Source of the DNA: Micromonospora sediminicola
Lineage (GTDB): Bacteria; Actinomycetota; Actinomycetes; Mycobacteriales; Micromonosporaceae
NCBI RefSeq assembly: GCF_900089585.1
Contig: NZ_FLRH01000003.1
Span: forward strand, 4,540,501-4,604,500
Direction: 5' to 3'
DNA length: 64,000 nucleotides
A program made the translations under genes and the position numbers. This document shows positions 41,025 through 48,341 of this stretch, piece by piece. Under the pieces are notes generated by a model. It was not told where the DNA came from. It did no database searches and saw only the letters and a list, made by a program, of their open reading frames with translations. Every line of letters starts with the position of its first letter. Positions within the stretch are counted from its first letter, which is position 1.

Positions 41025-42302
41025 TCAGAAGTAGGTCCGGACGAAGTCGACCACGGTCTCCCCCCGTACCACCGGGATCAGCTGCCACTTGTCGAAGGCC
41101 GTGCACGGGTAGGACAGACCGAGCCGGACCCAGTCCCCCACCGCGAGCCCGTGCCCGGCGGCCAACGTGATGAAGGCGTGCTGGTCGTTGACCGCGCTGA
41201 CGGTGCAGTCGGTCAGCTCCCGGATCTCGCCGTCGGCACCGCGGACCAGCTGCGGCTCCGGCGGCCAGGCGTCGAACGACAGGTCCCGCTTGCCGGCGGT
41301 CAGCAGCGCCAGCCCGGGCTCCGGCAGCGAGGTCACCCGCGCCCACAGCTTCAGCGCGGGTCGCAGCGAACCGTTGCCGGCCTCTCCCCGGGAGAACGGG
41401 GACATCCACCGGTAGAAGCCGTCGTCGTGCGTGACGTAGCACCCGCTGCGCAGGACGGTGGTCACCGACATGCCCGGCCACGGGCCGGCGAACACGTCGG
41501 CGACCTGGTCGAAGAAGCAGCTCCCCCCGGCCGTGAGCAGGATCTCGTCGGTCTCGAACAGCCCCTCCCGGTGCAGCGCGACGGTCAGCTCCCGCATGCG
41601 GCGCAGGAACTCGTCGACGACCGAGACGCTGTGCGGGGACGGATCGTTGACCAGCACGCCCTCGTAGCCGCCCACCCCGACCAGGCGGAGCAGCGGGCTG
41701 GCCGCCGCCGCGCGGGCCACCGCCGTCGCCTCGGCCGTCGAGCGCGCCCCGGCTCGGCCCGCCGTGCGGCCGACCTCCACCACGACGTCCACCGGCGCGG
41801 CGCCCACCTGCCGCAGCGAGTCCTCCATCCGGGCCACCCCCTCGACGGAGTCGACGAAGCAGGTGAACTCGAACCCGGGGTCGGCGGACCGTTCCTCGTC
41901 GACCCAGCGCAGCCCGGCCGGGTCCACCAACTCGTTGGCGAAGATGACCCGGGACACCCCGAACGCGCGGTACACCCGCAGCTGGGCCGTGTTGGCCGCG
42001 GTCAGGCCGTAGGCACCCGCCTCGATCTGGCGCGCCCAGAGCTGCGGCGCCATCGTCGTCTTCGCGTGCGGGGCCAGCTGCACGCCCCGGTCGGCGCACC
42101 ACTTCGCCATCGTGGTCAGGTTGTGGCTCAGGGCGGCCTCGTCGAGCACCAGCACCGGCCCGAGGAATCCGTCCTCGAACAGGTTGAGCCCGCGCTCCGC
42201 CGCCTGCGCGACCGTGCACCCGTCCAGCGCCACCGGCAGTCCCTTGTATCTCCAGGTGATCGGCTCCTGCCGGATCGCCGCCACGGCCTCGGTATCGATC
42301 AT
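41025..42302 (-). CDS. D-threonine aldolase/D-serine dehydratase-like PLP enzyme (alanine racemase fold)
   Basis: A 425-residue fold-type III PLP enzyme. The Schiff-base Lys is in LAPHAKTTMAPQLW, followed by ANTAQLRVYRAFGVSRVIFANELVDP. The C-terminal domain motif reads GLSYPCTAFDKW; relatives usually have S-H-P-C-T-x-F-D-K-W, where His and Cys bind a divalent metal, so the His is replaced by Tyr here. The enzyme may perform retro-aldol cleavage, dehydration or racemisation of a beta-hydroxy amino acid, consistent with the hydroxylases in the cluster. ATG at 42302 with GGAGGG and GGAG upstream. Sole gene of its transcription unit. Confidence 0.85.
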   Translation of the reverse strand: MIDTEAVAAIRQEPITWRYKGLPVALDGCTVAQAAERGLNLFEDGFLGPVLVLDEAALSHNLTTMAKWCADRGVQLAPHAKTTMAPQLWARQIEAGAYGLTAANTAQLRVYRAFGVSRVIFANELVDPAGLRWVDEERSADPGFEFTCFVDSVEGVARMEDSLRQVGAAPVDVVVEVGRTAGRAGARSTAEATAVARAAAASPLLRLVGVGGYEGVLVNDPSPHSVSVVDEFLRRMRELTVALHREGLFETDEILLTAGGSCFFDQVADVFAGPWPGMSVTTVLRSGCYVTHDDGFYRWMSPFSRGEAGNGSLRPALKLWARVTSLPEPGLALLTAGKRDLSFDAWPPEPQLVRGADGEIRELTDCTVSAVNDQHAFITLAAGHGLAVGDWVRLGLSYPCTAFDKWQLIPVVRGETVVDFVRTYF

Positions 42303-42330
42303 CTCCAGCCCTCCCACGACACGGTTGCCT

Positions 42331-42367
42331 TTGCCAGAGCTTGCCAGATGTGGCAAGTGCTCGCCAA
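42331..42367. promoter_or_regulatory. Cluster operator proximal to PLP enzyme gene
   Basis: TTGCC (42331), TTGCC (42341), GGCAA (42352), GCCAA (42363): the same four-half-site layout as at 27283, with start spacings of 10, 11 and 11 bp. An extra TTGCC is at 42325. Only 29 bp from the 41025-42302 gene start. Confidence 0.75.
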
Positions 42368-42429
42368 CACCGTGGCCGGCTCAGGATACGCCGGCCCGAG
42401 ACATCGTGCGCCTGCTGCGGATTCCGGCA

Positions 42430-42455
42430 TTGCCAGCGATGGCAATAGTTGGCAA
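42430..42455. promoter_or_regulatory. Cluster operator proximal to first TauD gene
   Basis: TTGCC (42430)-N6-GGCAA (42441)-N5-GGCAA (42451), ending 116 bp before the TauD start. The layout and distance match the 46946 site, which also ends 116 bp before its rightward gene. Confidence 0.7.
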
Positions 42456-42570
42456 TATGGGTCCCACGGCCGGCGGCATCGGGCGTGCGTCTCCCCACCC
42501 GCGGCGCGCCACGTACCGTCCCCAGCCCCGCACGGGCAGGCGCCGGCCCCGACGAGGAAGGGCAGGAACA

Positions 42571-43482
42571 GTGACTCAGACCATCGAGAACCCCACCGCG
42601 ACCCGGGTCCGGATCCGGCAGGTGGCGGGCAACATCGGCGCCGAGATCCTCGACGTCGACGCCGGGGCGCAGCTCAGCGACGAGGTGATCGGCGAGCTGC
42701 GGCAGGCCCTCCTGACCCACAAGGTCATCTTCCTTCGCGGGCAGGACCTGGGCTACGACCAGCTGGTGGCGTTCGGCAAGCGGTTCGGCACCCTCACCCT
42801 GGGCCACCCGATCTACGGGGGCCCCGAGGGCAAGCCGCTGCTGCGGGAGATGGACTCCCGCGGCGAGGGCACCCGCGCGAACTACTGGCACGCCGACTTC
42901 ACCTACATGGACAACCCGCCGGCCTTCGCCTTCCTGCACAACGTGGTCTGCCCCGAGGTGGGCGGCGACACGATCTGGGCCAACACCGGGGCGGCGTACC
43001 GGGACCTGCCGGAGGGACTGCGCACGCTGGCCGACGGGCTGCGGGTCATCCACTCCAACGACTCGGACTTCACCGACGCCACCTACGACGGCGACGTGCG
43101 GACCAAGTACCTCAAGAACCGGTTCGCGGCCGAACACCCGGCCGTCCGGGTGCACCCGGAGACCGGCGAGCGCTGCCTGCTGCTGGGCGGATTCGCCCGG
43201 GCGGTCAACGGCTACACCCCGCAGGCCGGTCGCGACCTGCTCCGGATCCTCACCGAGTACGCCACCAAGCCCGAGTACACGGTGCGGTGGAAGTGGCAGA
43301 AGGGCGACCTGGTGATCTGGGACAACCAGGCCACCCTGCACTACGCGATCAGGGACTACACCGAGCACCGCCGCGGTGAGCGGGTCACCGTCGCCGGCCC
43401 CACCACGGTGGGTGTCGACGGCGCTCCCGCCGTCACCCTGCAGGGCAACACCTCCGAGTTCGTGGCGGGCACGGGCATGTAG
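42571..43482 (+). CDS. TauD/TfdA-type 2-oxoglutarate dioxygenase (first copy)
   Basis: A 303-residue Fe(II)/2-oxoglutarate oxygenase. Iron ligands are H107 and D109 in YWHADFTY and H257 in ATLHYAIRDY; the 2-oxoglutarate-binding Arg is about 271 in RRGERVT. It is clearly paralogous to the 45938 gene (shared GNIGAEI, LRVxHSNDSDFTD, AEHPAVRVHPETGER and GDLVIWDNQAT). In specialised metabolism this family hydroxylates free or carrier-bound amino acids. GTG start behind a GGAAGGGCAGG stretch. Single-gene unit ending in strong hairpins. Confidence 0.92.
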   Translation: MTQTIENPTATRVRIRQVAGNIGAEILDVDAGAQLSDEVIGELRQALLTHKVIFLRGQDLGYDQLVAFGKRFGTLTLGHPIYGGPEGKPLLREMDSRGEGTRANYWHADFTYMDNPPAFAFLHNVVCPEVGGDTIWANTGAAYRDLPEGLRTLADGLRVIHSNDSDFTDATYDGDVRTKYLKNRFAAEHPAVRVHPETGERCLLLGGFARAVNGYTPQAGRDLLRILTEYATKPEYTVRWKWQKGDLVIWDNQATLHYAIRDYTEHRRGERVTVAGPTTVGVDGAPAVTLQGNTSEFVAGTGM

Positions 43483-43504
43483 CCCCCGTCGGCGCGGGCG
43501 ATCC

Positions 43505-43550
43505 CGTTCCCCGGTCGCACACCGGTCCACCGGTGCGCGACCGGGGAACG
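43505..43550. terminator. Very long terminator hairpin
   Basis: A 22-bp stem with one mismatch (43505-43526 with 43529-43550), separated by two bases, so the effective loop opens inside the stem. It lies between the convergent stops at 43482 and 43695. Confidence 0.8.
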
Positions 43551-43620
43551 CCCGCGTTGCGCCCCGGTTCCGCCGCGGGCCCGCGGTGGGGCGGCCACGA
43601 TGGACGGTCGACGCACAACG

Positions 43621-43654
43621 GCGACGGCTCCCGGCGGAAACCGGGAGCCGTCGC
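43621..43654. terminator. Second terminator in same convergent gap
   Basis: A perfect 14-bp stem (43621-43634 with 43641-43654) around a CGGAAA loop. Probably acts for the leftward operon ending at 43695. Confidence 0.75.
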
Positions 43655-43694
43655 GTCGTGGGGTGGGGCCGCGGCCGTGCGGGAGCGGCGCCGC

Positions 43695-44639
43695 TCAGGC
43701 CGGCGGGACCGAGGCGACCCGCTCACCGGGCGGCACCACAGTCACCCCGTCCAGGAACGGCGCCGCCATCGGCTTCACGTCCACCGGCTCGGCGCTGATC
43801 ACGTATCCGGTCAGCTGCCGCTCGTGCCGCCGGCCGTGGGCGTACCCGAGCATCAGCCCGGGCCCGCTCAGGTGCGCGTCGGTCAGGATCAGGTCGGCGA
43901 GGTCACGGCCCTCCGGGTCGTGGTTGTCCTGCGACGGCACCGGGTGGAAGCCCATCGCGACCTTGAACGGGAACAGGCCCGCCTTGGTCAGGTGGCCGTA
44001 CAGGTTGGGCTCGTCGCCCAACGTCACCCACTTGAACCCCTTGTCGCGGGCGACCCGCATGGCCGCGAAGTAGAGGGTGCGGGCCAGGCTGGCCCGACGC
44101 CACTCCTCGGTCACGGCGGAGAACCGGATACGGGCCATGTCCTCGTCCGGGCACTCGCGGACCAGGCATCCGCCGGCGATCTCCTCGCCGTCCATCGCGA
44201 ACACGCCGTAGTACTTGTCCGGGCCGTGCAGCATCGCGTCCCGGTACCGGCACGCGATGGTGATCCCGTACGTCATCTGCTCCACCCGGGAGCGGTAGAG
44301 GTCCAGGAACCGGTCGAGCAGCGACGCCGGCAACGTGTCGTGGACGGTCAGGGTGAGCGCCGCCTCGGCCCGGTGCCGCGCGCGCCGGATGTCCTGACGC
44401 GGTTTGGTGGCCAGCCCGGCGAGGAACTCCTCCTCGCCCGGGCCGAGCTCGGCGCGCCACGACAGCAGCTCCGGTTTGTGGACGAAGCCGAGCCCGGTGA
44501 GTTCGGGCAGGAGGTCGGCGGGCGGTTCCGGCAGGCGCACCACGTCGATGTGCCGGTCGTCGCCGCGCCACGGCCGCCGCGCCAGCTCGTCCGGCTCCAT
44601 CTCGGCGACGGCCAGCCCGTGGTGGTCACTGATGCGCAC
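43695..44639 (-). CDS. GNAT-fold acyltransferase, FemAB/CelD-like
   Basis: A 314-residue protein. It has LGPGEEEFLAGLATKPRQDIRRARHRAEAALTLTV, the pattern of the GNAT_6/CelD and FemAB-related groups (a K/R-x-x-x-R-x-x-x-R helix before the core), followed by LDRFLDLYRSRVEQMTYG and an acyltransferase core with GGCLVRECPDEDMARIRFSAVTEEWRRASLARTLYFAAMRVARDKGFKWVTLGDEP. Related enzymes transfer amino acids from aminoacyl-tRNA or acyl groups. It follows the ATP-grasp gene by 4 bp on the same strand, so a role in building an amide bond is attractive. GTG start at 44639. Confidence 0.75.
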   Translation of the reverse strand: MRISDHHGLAVAEMEPDELARRPWRGDDRHIDVVRLPEPPADLLPELTGLGFVHKPELLSWRAELGPGEEEFLAGLATKPRQDIRRARHRAEAALTLTVHDTLPASLLDRFLDLYRSRVEQMTYGITIACRYRDAMLHGPDKYYGVFAMDGEEIAGGCLVRECPDEDMARIRFSAVTEEWRRASLARTLYFAAMRVARDKGFKWVTLGDEPNLYGHLTKAGLFPFKVAMGFHPVPSQDNHDPEGRDLADLILTDAHLSGPGLMLGYAHGRRHERQLTGYVISAEPVDVKPMAAPFLDGVTVVPPGERVASVPPA

Positions 44640-44643
44640 CGTC

Positions 44644-45897
44644 TCACCCCCTCGCCTCGGCCGGGACGGCCAGGTCGGCCTGCCCGGCCGACGTGGCGGC
44701 CACCTCGATGCGGTACCGGCGCGCCACCTCGGCGCACCGCTCGGACACCTGCGCCTCGGTCGCGGCCCGGATCAGCACGATCCCGGCGTAGATCGAGGAG
44801 TCCAACGGGCCGGCCAGGTGGTCGCCGACCTTCGTGGTGATCTCCGCGTACTCCACCCCGGGCGCGGCCCGCAGCTCGGCGGCGGTGCTGATCGCGGTGA
44901 CGGTGCCGACCGGCCGGGGCAGCATGTACTGGATCATGTGGTCGGACCGGGCCGGCACGTCCAGGTCGACCGGGTCGCCGATGGACGTGGCGATGAGGGC
45001 GTCGGTGGTGTCCACGCCGTACTGGTGCTCCAGTTGCAGGGGGATCCCGCCGCCGGCGGTCCGGCAGGCGACCTCGCCGACCAGGTAGCCCCGCGCCGAC
45101 TTGAGGATCTCCAGGTGGGTGACGCCGTCGGGCAGCCCCAGCGCGGCGACCACCCGGTCGTGCAGGTCGCGGATGAGGCGGCCCTCGGGGTCGTCGTCCG
45201 GCAGGGTGTACGAGCCGATCACGCCGCCGAGGCTGTCGAGGACCGGGGCGAAGTACCGGGAGGCCGCGGCGAACACGGCCGTCCCGTCGACCACGACGCC
45301 GTCGCAGTGGAACTCGGTCTCGATGTCGACGAACTCCTCGGCCAGCATCGGGCTGTCCAGCTCGCCGAGCCGGGCCAGGACCTCGCCGTCGATGATCGAC
45401 CGGGCGTGCGCGGCGTCCCGGACCACGAACACGTTCTCCGAGCCGCCGCCGAAGGCGGACTTGAGCACGTACGGCCAGCCCAGCTCGTCGCCGACGGCGA
45501 CGAGCTGGCCGACCGCGTTCACCCGGCGGAACGTCGCCACCGGCAGCCCGGCCGCGGCGACCTTCTGCTTCATCACGAACTTGTTGGAGAACGCGTTCGC
45601 CACGTCGAAGCTCGGCCCGGGAATGCCGAAGTAGGAGCGGACGAACCCGCCGGCCGGGACGCTCCACTCGGACGGGGCGACCACGTGGTCGAAGGGGTTG
45701 CGTTCCCGGATCCGCAGGGCGGCCTGACGGACCAGGTTCAGGTTCTCGATGGTGTCGACGACCTCCAGGTCGGTGCCCGCGTCGTACCAGTCGAGGTAGC
45801 CGGGCATGGAGATGACCGACAGCCGGATGTCGTCCCGCTCCTGCAGGGCGCGGGCGACGGCTTTGCGACCCGAGTTGATCAGTAGCACGTTCTTCAT
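44644..45897 (-). CDS. ATP-grasp carboxylate-amine ligase (first copy)
   Basis: A 417-residue ATP-grasp protein. It opens KNVLLINSGRKAVARALQERDDIRLSV, then has NKFVMKQKVAAAGLPVATFRRV, the ATP-binding Lys in LGWPYVLKSAFGGGSENVFVV, and metal-binding regions EFHCDGVVVDG and EILKSARGYLVGEVACRTAGGG. It is a close paralogue of the 48338 protein (same length, shared SNKFVMKQK, DSLGGVIGSYTLPD, DHMIQYMLPRP). ATP-grasp ligases of this kind join amino acids through an acyl phosphate. It lies between TauD and FemAB-like genes in one operon. The good GGAAGAGG ribosome site supports the ATG at 45897. Confidence 0.9.
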   Translation of the reverse strand: MKNVLLINSGRKAVARALQERDDIRLSVISMPGYLDWYDAGTDLEVVDTIENLNLVRQAALRIRERNPFDHVVAPSEWSVPAGGFVRSYFGIPGPSFDVANAFSNKFVMKQKVAAAGLPVATFRRVNAVGQLVAVGDELGWPYVLKSAFGGGSENVFVVRDAAHARSIIDGEVLARLGELDSPMLAEEFVDIETEFHCDGVVVDGTAVFAAASRYFAPVLDSLGGVIGSYTLPDDDPEGRLIRDLHDRVVAALGLPDGVTHLEILKSARGYLVGEVACRTAGGGIPLQLEHQYGVDTTDALIATSIGDPVDLDVPARSDHMIQYMLPRPVGTVTAISTAAELRAAPGVEYAEITTKVGDHLAGPLDSSIYAGIVLIRAATEAQVSERCAEVARRYRIEVAATSAGQADLAVPAEARG

Positions 45898-45937
45898 GTC
45901 GCAGCCTCTTCCTTCGCAGCGGACGTGGGCCCCGGCG

Positions 45938-46834
45938 TCAGCGCAGTCCGGCGCTGTACGCGGAGGTGTCGCCGGCGAGGGTGACGCTGGGCCGCCCGTC
46001 GACCCCGACCGGCGTCCGGCCGATGGTCGTCAGTCGCTCACCGCGTCGGCGCTCCCGGCCGTAGTCGTAGATCGCGTAGTGCATGGTCGCCTGGTTGTCC
46101 CAGATCACCAGGTCACCGACGCGCCACTGCCAGCGGACGGTCTGCTCGGGCCGGGTCACGTACTCCTGCAGCACCCGGATCAGGTCGCGGCCGGCGGCCG
46201 GGGCCATTCCCACGACGCTGCGGGCGAAGCCGCCGAGCAGCAGCGCGCGCTCACCGGTCTCCGGGTGCACCCGGACGGCCGGGTGCTCCGCGACGTAGGG
46301 GGTGGCCACGTAGTCGTCCCGGTGGTCGACGGTGTCGTCGGTGAAGTCGGAGTCGTTGCTGTGCACGACGCGCAGCTGGTCGGCGAGGACGCGCAGCGGC
46401 TCCGGCAGGGACTGGTACGCGGTGACGCAGTTCGCCCACATCGTGTCCCCACCGACCGGCGGAATGATCTTGGCGTGCAGGAGGCAGAAGGCGGGCGGTC
46501 GCTCGATGAACGTCAGGTCGGTGTGCCAGTGGTTGGCCTTGGTCCCGTGGGCCGAGTCCATCTCCCGCAGCGCGGGACGACGCTCCGGCGCCGCGTAGAT
46601 GGGGTGGCTCAGGGTCAGCTCGCCGAGCCGCTCGGCGAACGCCCGCTGGGTGTCGTAGTCGAGCTTCTGGTCCCGCAGGAAGACCACCTTGTGCGCGAGC
46701 AGGGCGGCGCGGACCGCGGCGACGGCCTCGTCGCTGAGCGGTCCGCTGGTGTCGACGCCACCGATCTCGGCGCCGATGTTGCCCGCGAGCCGGGTGACGG
46801 TGACGGCCGGTGGGGCCACGAGGGTCTGCGCCAC
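45938..46834 (-). CDS. TauD/TfdA-type 2-oxoglutarate dioxygenase (second copy)
   Basis: A 298-residue paralogue of the 42571 dioxygenase. Iron ligands are H104 and D106 in NHWHTDLTF, with the distal His in ATMHYAIYDY and the Arg in RRRGERLTT. The sequence FDDT-type insertion DDTVDHRDDYVATPYV replaces the shorter segment of the first copy, so the substrate may differ. GTG start at 46834 with GAGAGAGG upstream; the frame stays open to 46924, without a ribosome site. It is first in the leftward TauD/ATP-grasp/FemAB-like operon and starts 112 bp from the shared operator. Confidence 0.92.
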   Translation of the reverse strand: MAQTLVAPPAVTVTRLAGNIGAEIGGVDTSGPLSDEAVAAVRAALLAHKVVFLRDQKLDYDTQRAFAERLGELTLSHPIYAAPERRPALREMDSAHGTKANHWHTDLTFIERPPAFCLLHAKIIPPVGGDTMWANCVTAYQSLPEPLRVLADQLRVVHSNDSDFTDDTVDHRDDYVATPYVAEHPAVRVHPETGERALLLGGFARSVVGMAPAAGRDLIRVLQEYVTRPEQTVRWQWRVGDLVIWDNQATMHYAIYDYGRERRRGERLTTIGRTPVGVDGRPSVTLAGDTSAYSAGLR

Positions 46835-46945
46835 GGTACTGCCTCTCTCTCGGATGATCGTGCGCGTGGACGACCTCCCGACGCGCCGGCGTTGCCAGGG
46901 CCGGCAGCGCGGGAAACATTCCATCGCGTCATCATCGTGACCTCA

Positions 46946-46972
46946 TTGCCAAGATTTGGCAAGGCGTGGCAA
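46946..46972. promoter_or_regulatory. Cluster operator between second TauD and MFS genes
   Basis: TTGCC (46946)-N7-GGCAA (46958)-N5-GGCAA (46968), nearly central in the 253-bp divergent gap: 112 bp from the TauD start and 116 bp from the MFS start. The layout mirrors that at 42430. Confidence 0.7.
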
Positions 46973-47087
46973 CATGGCAGCGATCGGACAGCGCGCCGCC
47001 CCGAACCGACGAAGCTCGTCACCCCCGACCCGGCCCTGCCCGACACAGCGAGAGCCGCACCCCGGCCGCGACGGCGATGGGAAGATC

Positions 47088-48341
47088 ATGAGAAAATTCT
47101 GGTTGTACACCGGAGCGACGGCCATCTCCATGGCCGGAAACACGTTCCTGTACCTGGCCGTGCCGTGGGCACTGCTCGAACACACCGGATCCGGCCTGCT
47201 CGCGGTCACGAGCATGGCCGCTCAGACCGCACCGTTCCTGCTCGCCCCGCTCCTCGGCGCGTTCATCGACCGGCACGACCGGCGCACCCTGTTCATCGCC
47301 GGCGAGATCGTCCAGTGCGCCGCCGTCGCGATGATCCCGCTGCTGCTCATGCTCCACCAGGTCGCCCTGGTCTTCGTCATGCTCGCCGTCATGGGCCTGG
47401 CCAAGGTCGTCTCCGACGTCGCCGGCGACTACGGCCTGATCCCCGCCCTCGTTCCTCGCGAGCGGCTCGACCAGGCCGCCAGCTGGTTCAACTCCGCGCA
47501 GCTCGTCGCCCGGTTCGCCGGCCCGGCACTGGCCGGCCTGACGATCGCCGCCGCCGGTGTCACCTGGGCCCTCATCATCGACGCCGGCAGCTTCCTCGTC
47601 ACCGCCGTCGCCGCCCTGTTCCTGCCCAGGGTGCGCACCGCCATCGAACAACACGGCCCCACCATGCGCGAACAGATCCGCGCCGGGATCGCCTACTTCC
47701 GGGCCCGCCCCGACCTGCGCCGGCTCACCGCCGCGGTGGCGCTCTACAACCTCGGCGCCGGCGCCGTCGAGCCCACCATCCTCACCATCGGCACCGACCA
47801 CTGGAACTGGTCCCCCGGCGCCCTCGGCATCGCCGTCTCCTTCGGCGCCGTCGCCGCCGCCGTCGGCTCCTGGGTCAGCCCCCTCGCACCCCACGGCCCG
47901 CACCGCCGCCACCTGCGCGTGGGCGTGTGGCTCGGCGTCGCGGCCCTCGGCTCACTCGGCCTGCTGTTCGTCGCGCCCATCCTCGTCATCATCGCGTTCT
48001 GCCTGCTCTGCTTCGGTGAGGGCGGCGTCAACGCGACGACCATGGCCTACCGTCAGGCCGAGATCCCCGCCGAACTCTCCGGCCGGGTCAACGCCGTCAT
48101 CCGCACGTTCATCACCGGCACCGTGCCGCTGTCGTCGCTCCTGCTCGGTCTCACCGTCGGCTTCACCGGCTCCTTCCTCGTCTTCCTCCCCGCTGCCGTC
48201 ACCGCCGTGCTCGCCGTCGTCATCTGGACCACGTCGCCCACCCGCGCCAGCAGCGCGCCGGATCCGGCGCCCACACCCGGGCCCGTCCCCACCGAGACCC
48301 CGGCCATGGCGCACGCCGTGCCGCAGGAAGCGGCGCGGTGA
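47088..48341 (+). CDS. Major facilitator superfamily exporter
   Basis: A 417-residue membrane protein with about 12 hydrophobic spans. It begins RKFWLYTGATAISMAGNTFLYLAVPWALLEHTGSGLLAV and has the MFS loop motif GAFIDRHDRRTLF between the second and third helices; a second-half counterpart is less clear. It resembles the MFS_3/enterobactin-exporter-like group of drug and siderophore exporters. The C-terminal tail is Pro-rich. ATG at 47088 behind GGGAAG. It is translationally coupled (GTGA) to the second ATP-grasp gene. Most likely the product exporter. Confidence 0.9.
   Translation: MRKFWLYTGATAISMAGNTFLYLAVPWALLEHTGSGLLAVTSMAAQTAPFLLAPLLGAFIDRHDRRTLFIAGEIVQCAAVAMIPLLLMLHQVALVFVMLAVMGLAKVVSDVAGDYGLIPALVPRERLDQAASWFNSAQLVARFAGPALAGLTIAAAGVTWALIIDAGSFLVTAVAALFLPRVRTAIEQHGPTMREQIRAGIAYFRARPDLRRLTAAVALYNLGAGAVEPTILTIGTDHWNWSPGALGIAVSFGAVAAAVGSWVSPLAPHGPHRRHLRVGVWLGVAALGSLGLLFVAPILVIIAFCLLCFGEGGVNATTMAYRQAEIPAELSGRVNAVIRTFITGTVPLSSLLLGLTVGFTGSFLVFLPAAVTAVLAVVIWTTSPTRASSAPDPAPTPGPVPTETPAMAHAVPQEAAR

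Noticed and set aside
43695..44639. Reading the 43695 gene as a plain antibiotic acetyltransferase for self-resistance
   Set aside because: Its helix pattern and long N-terminal part fit FemAB/CelD-like proteins better, and it is cotranscribed with biosynthetic genes; resistance remains possible but unsupported.
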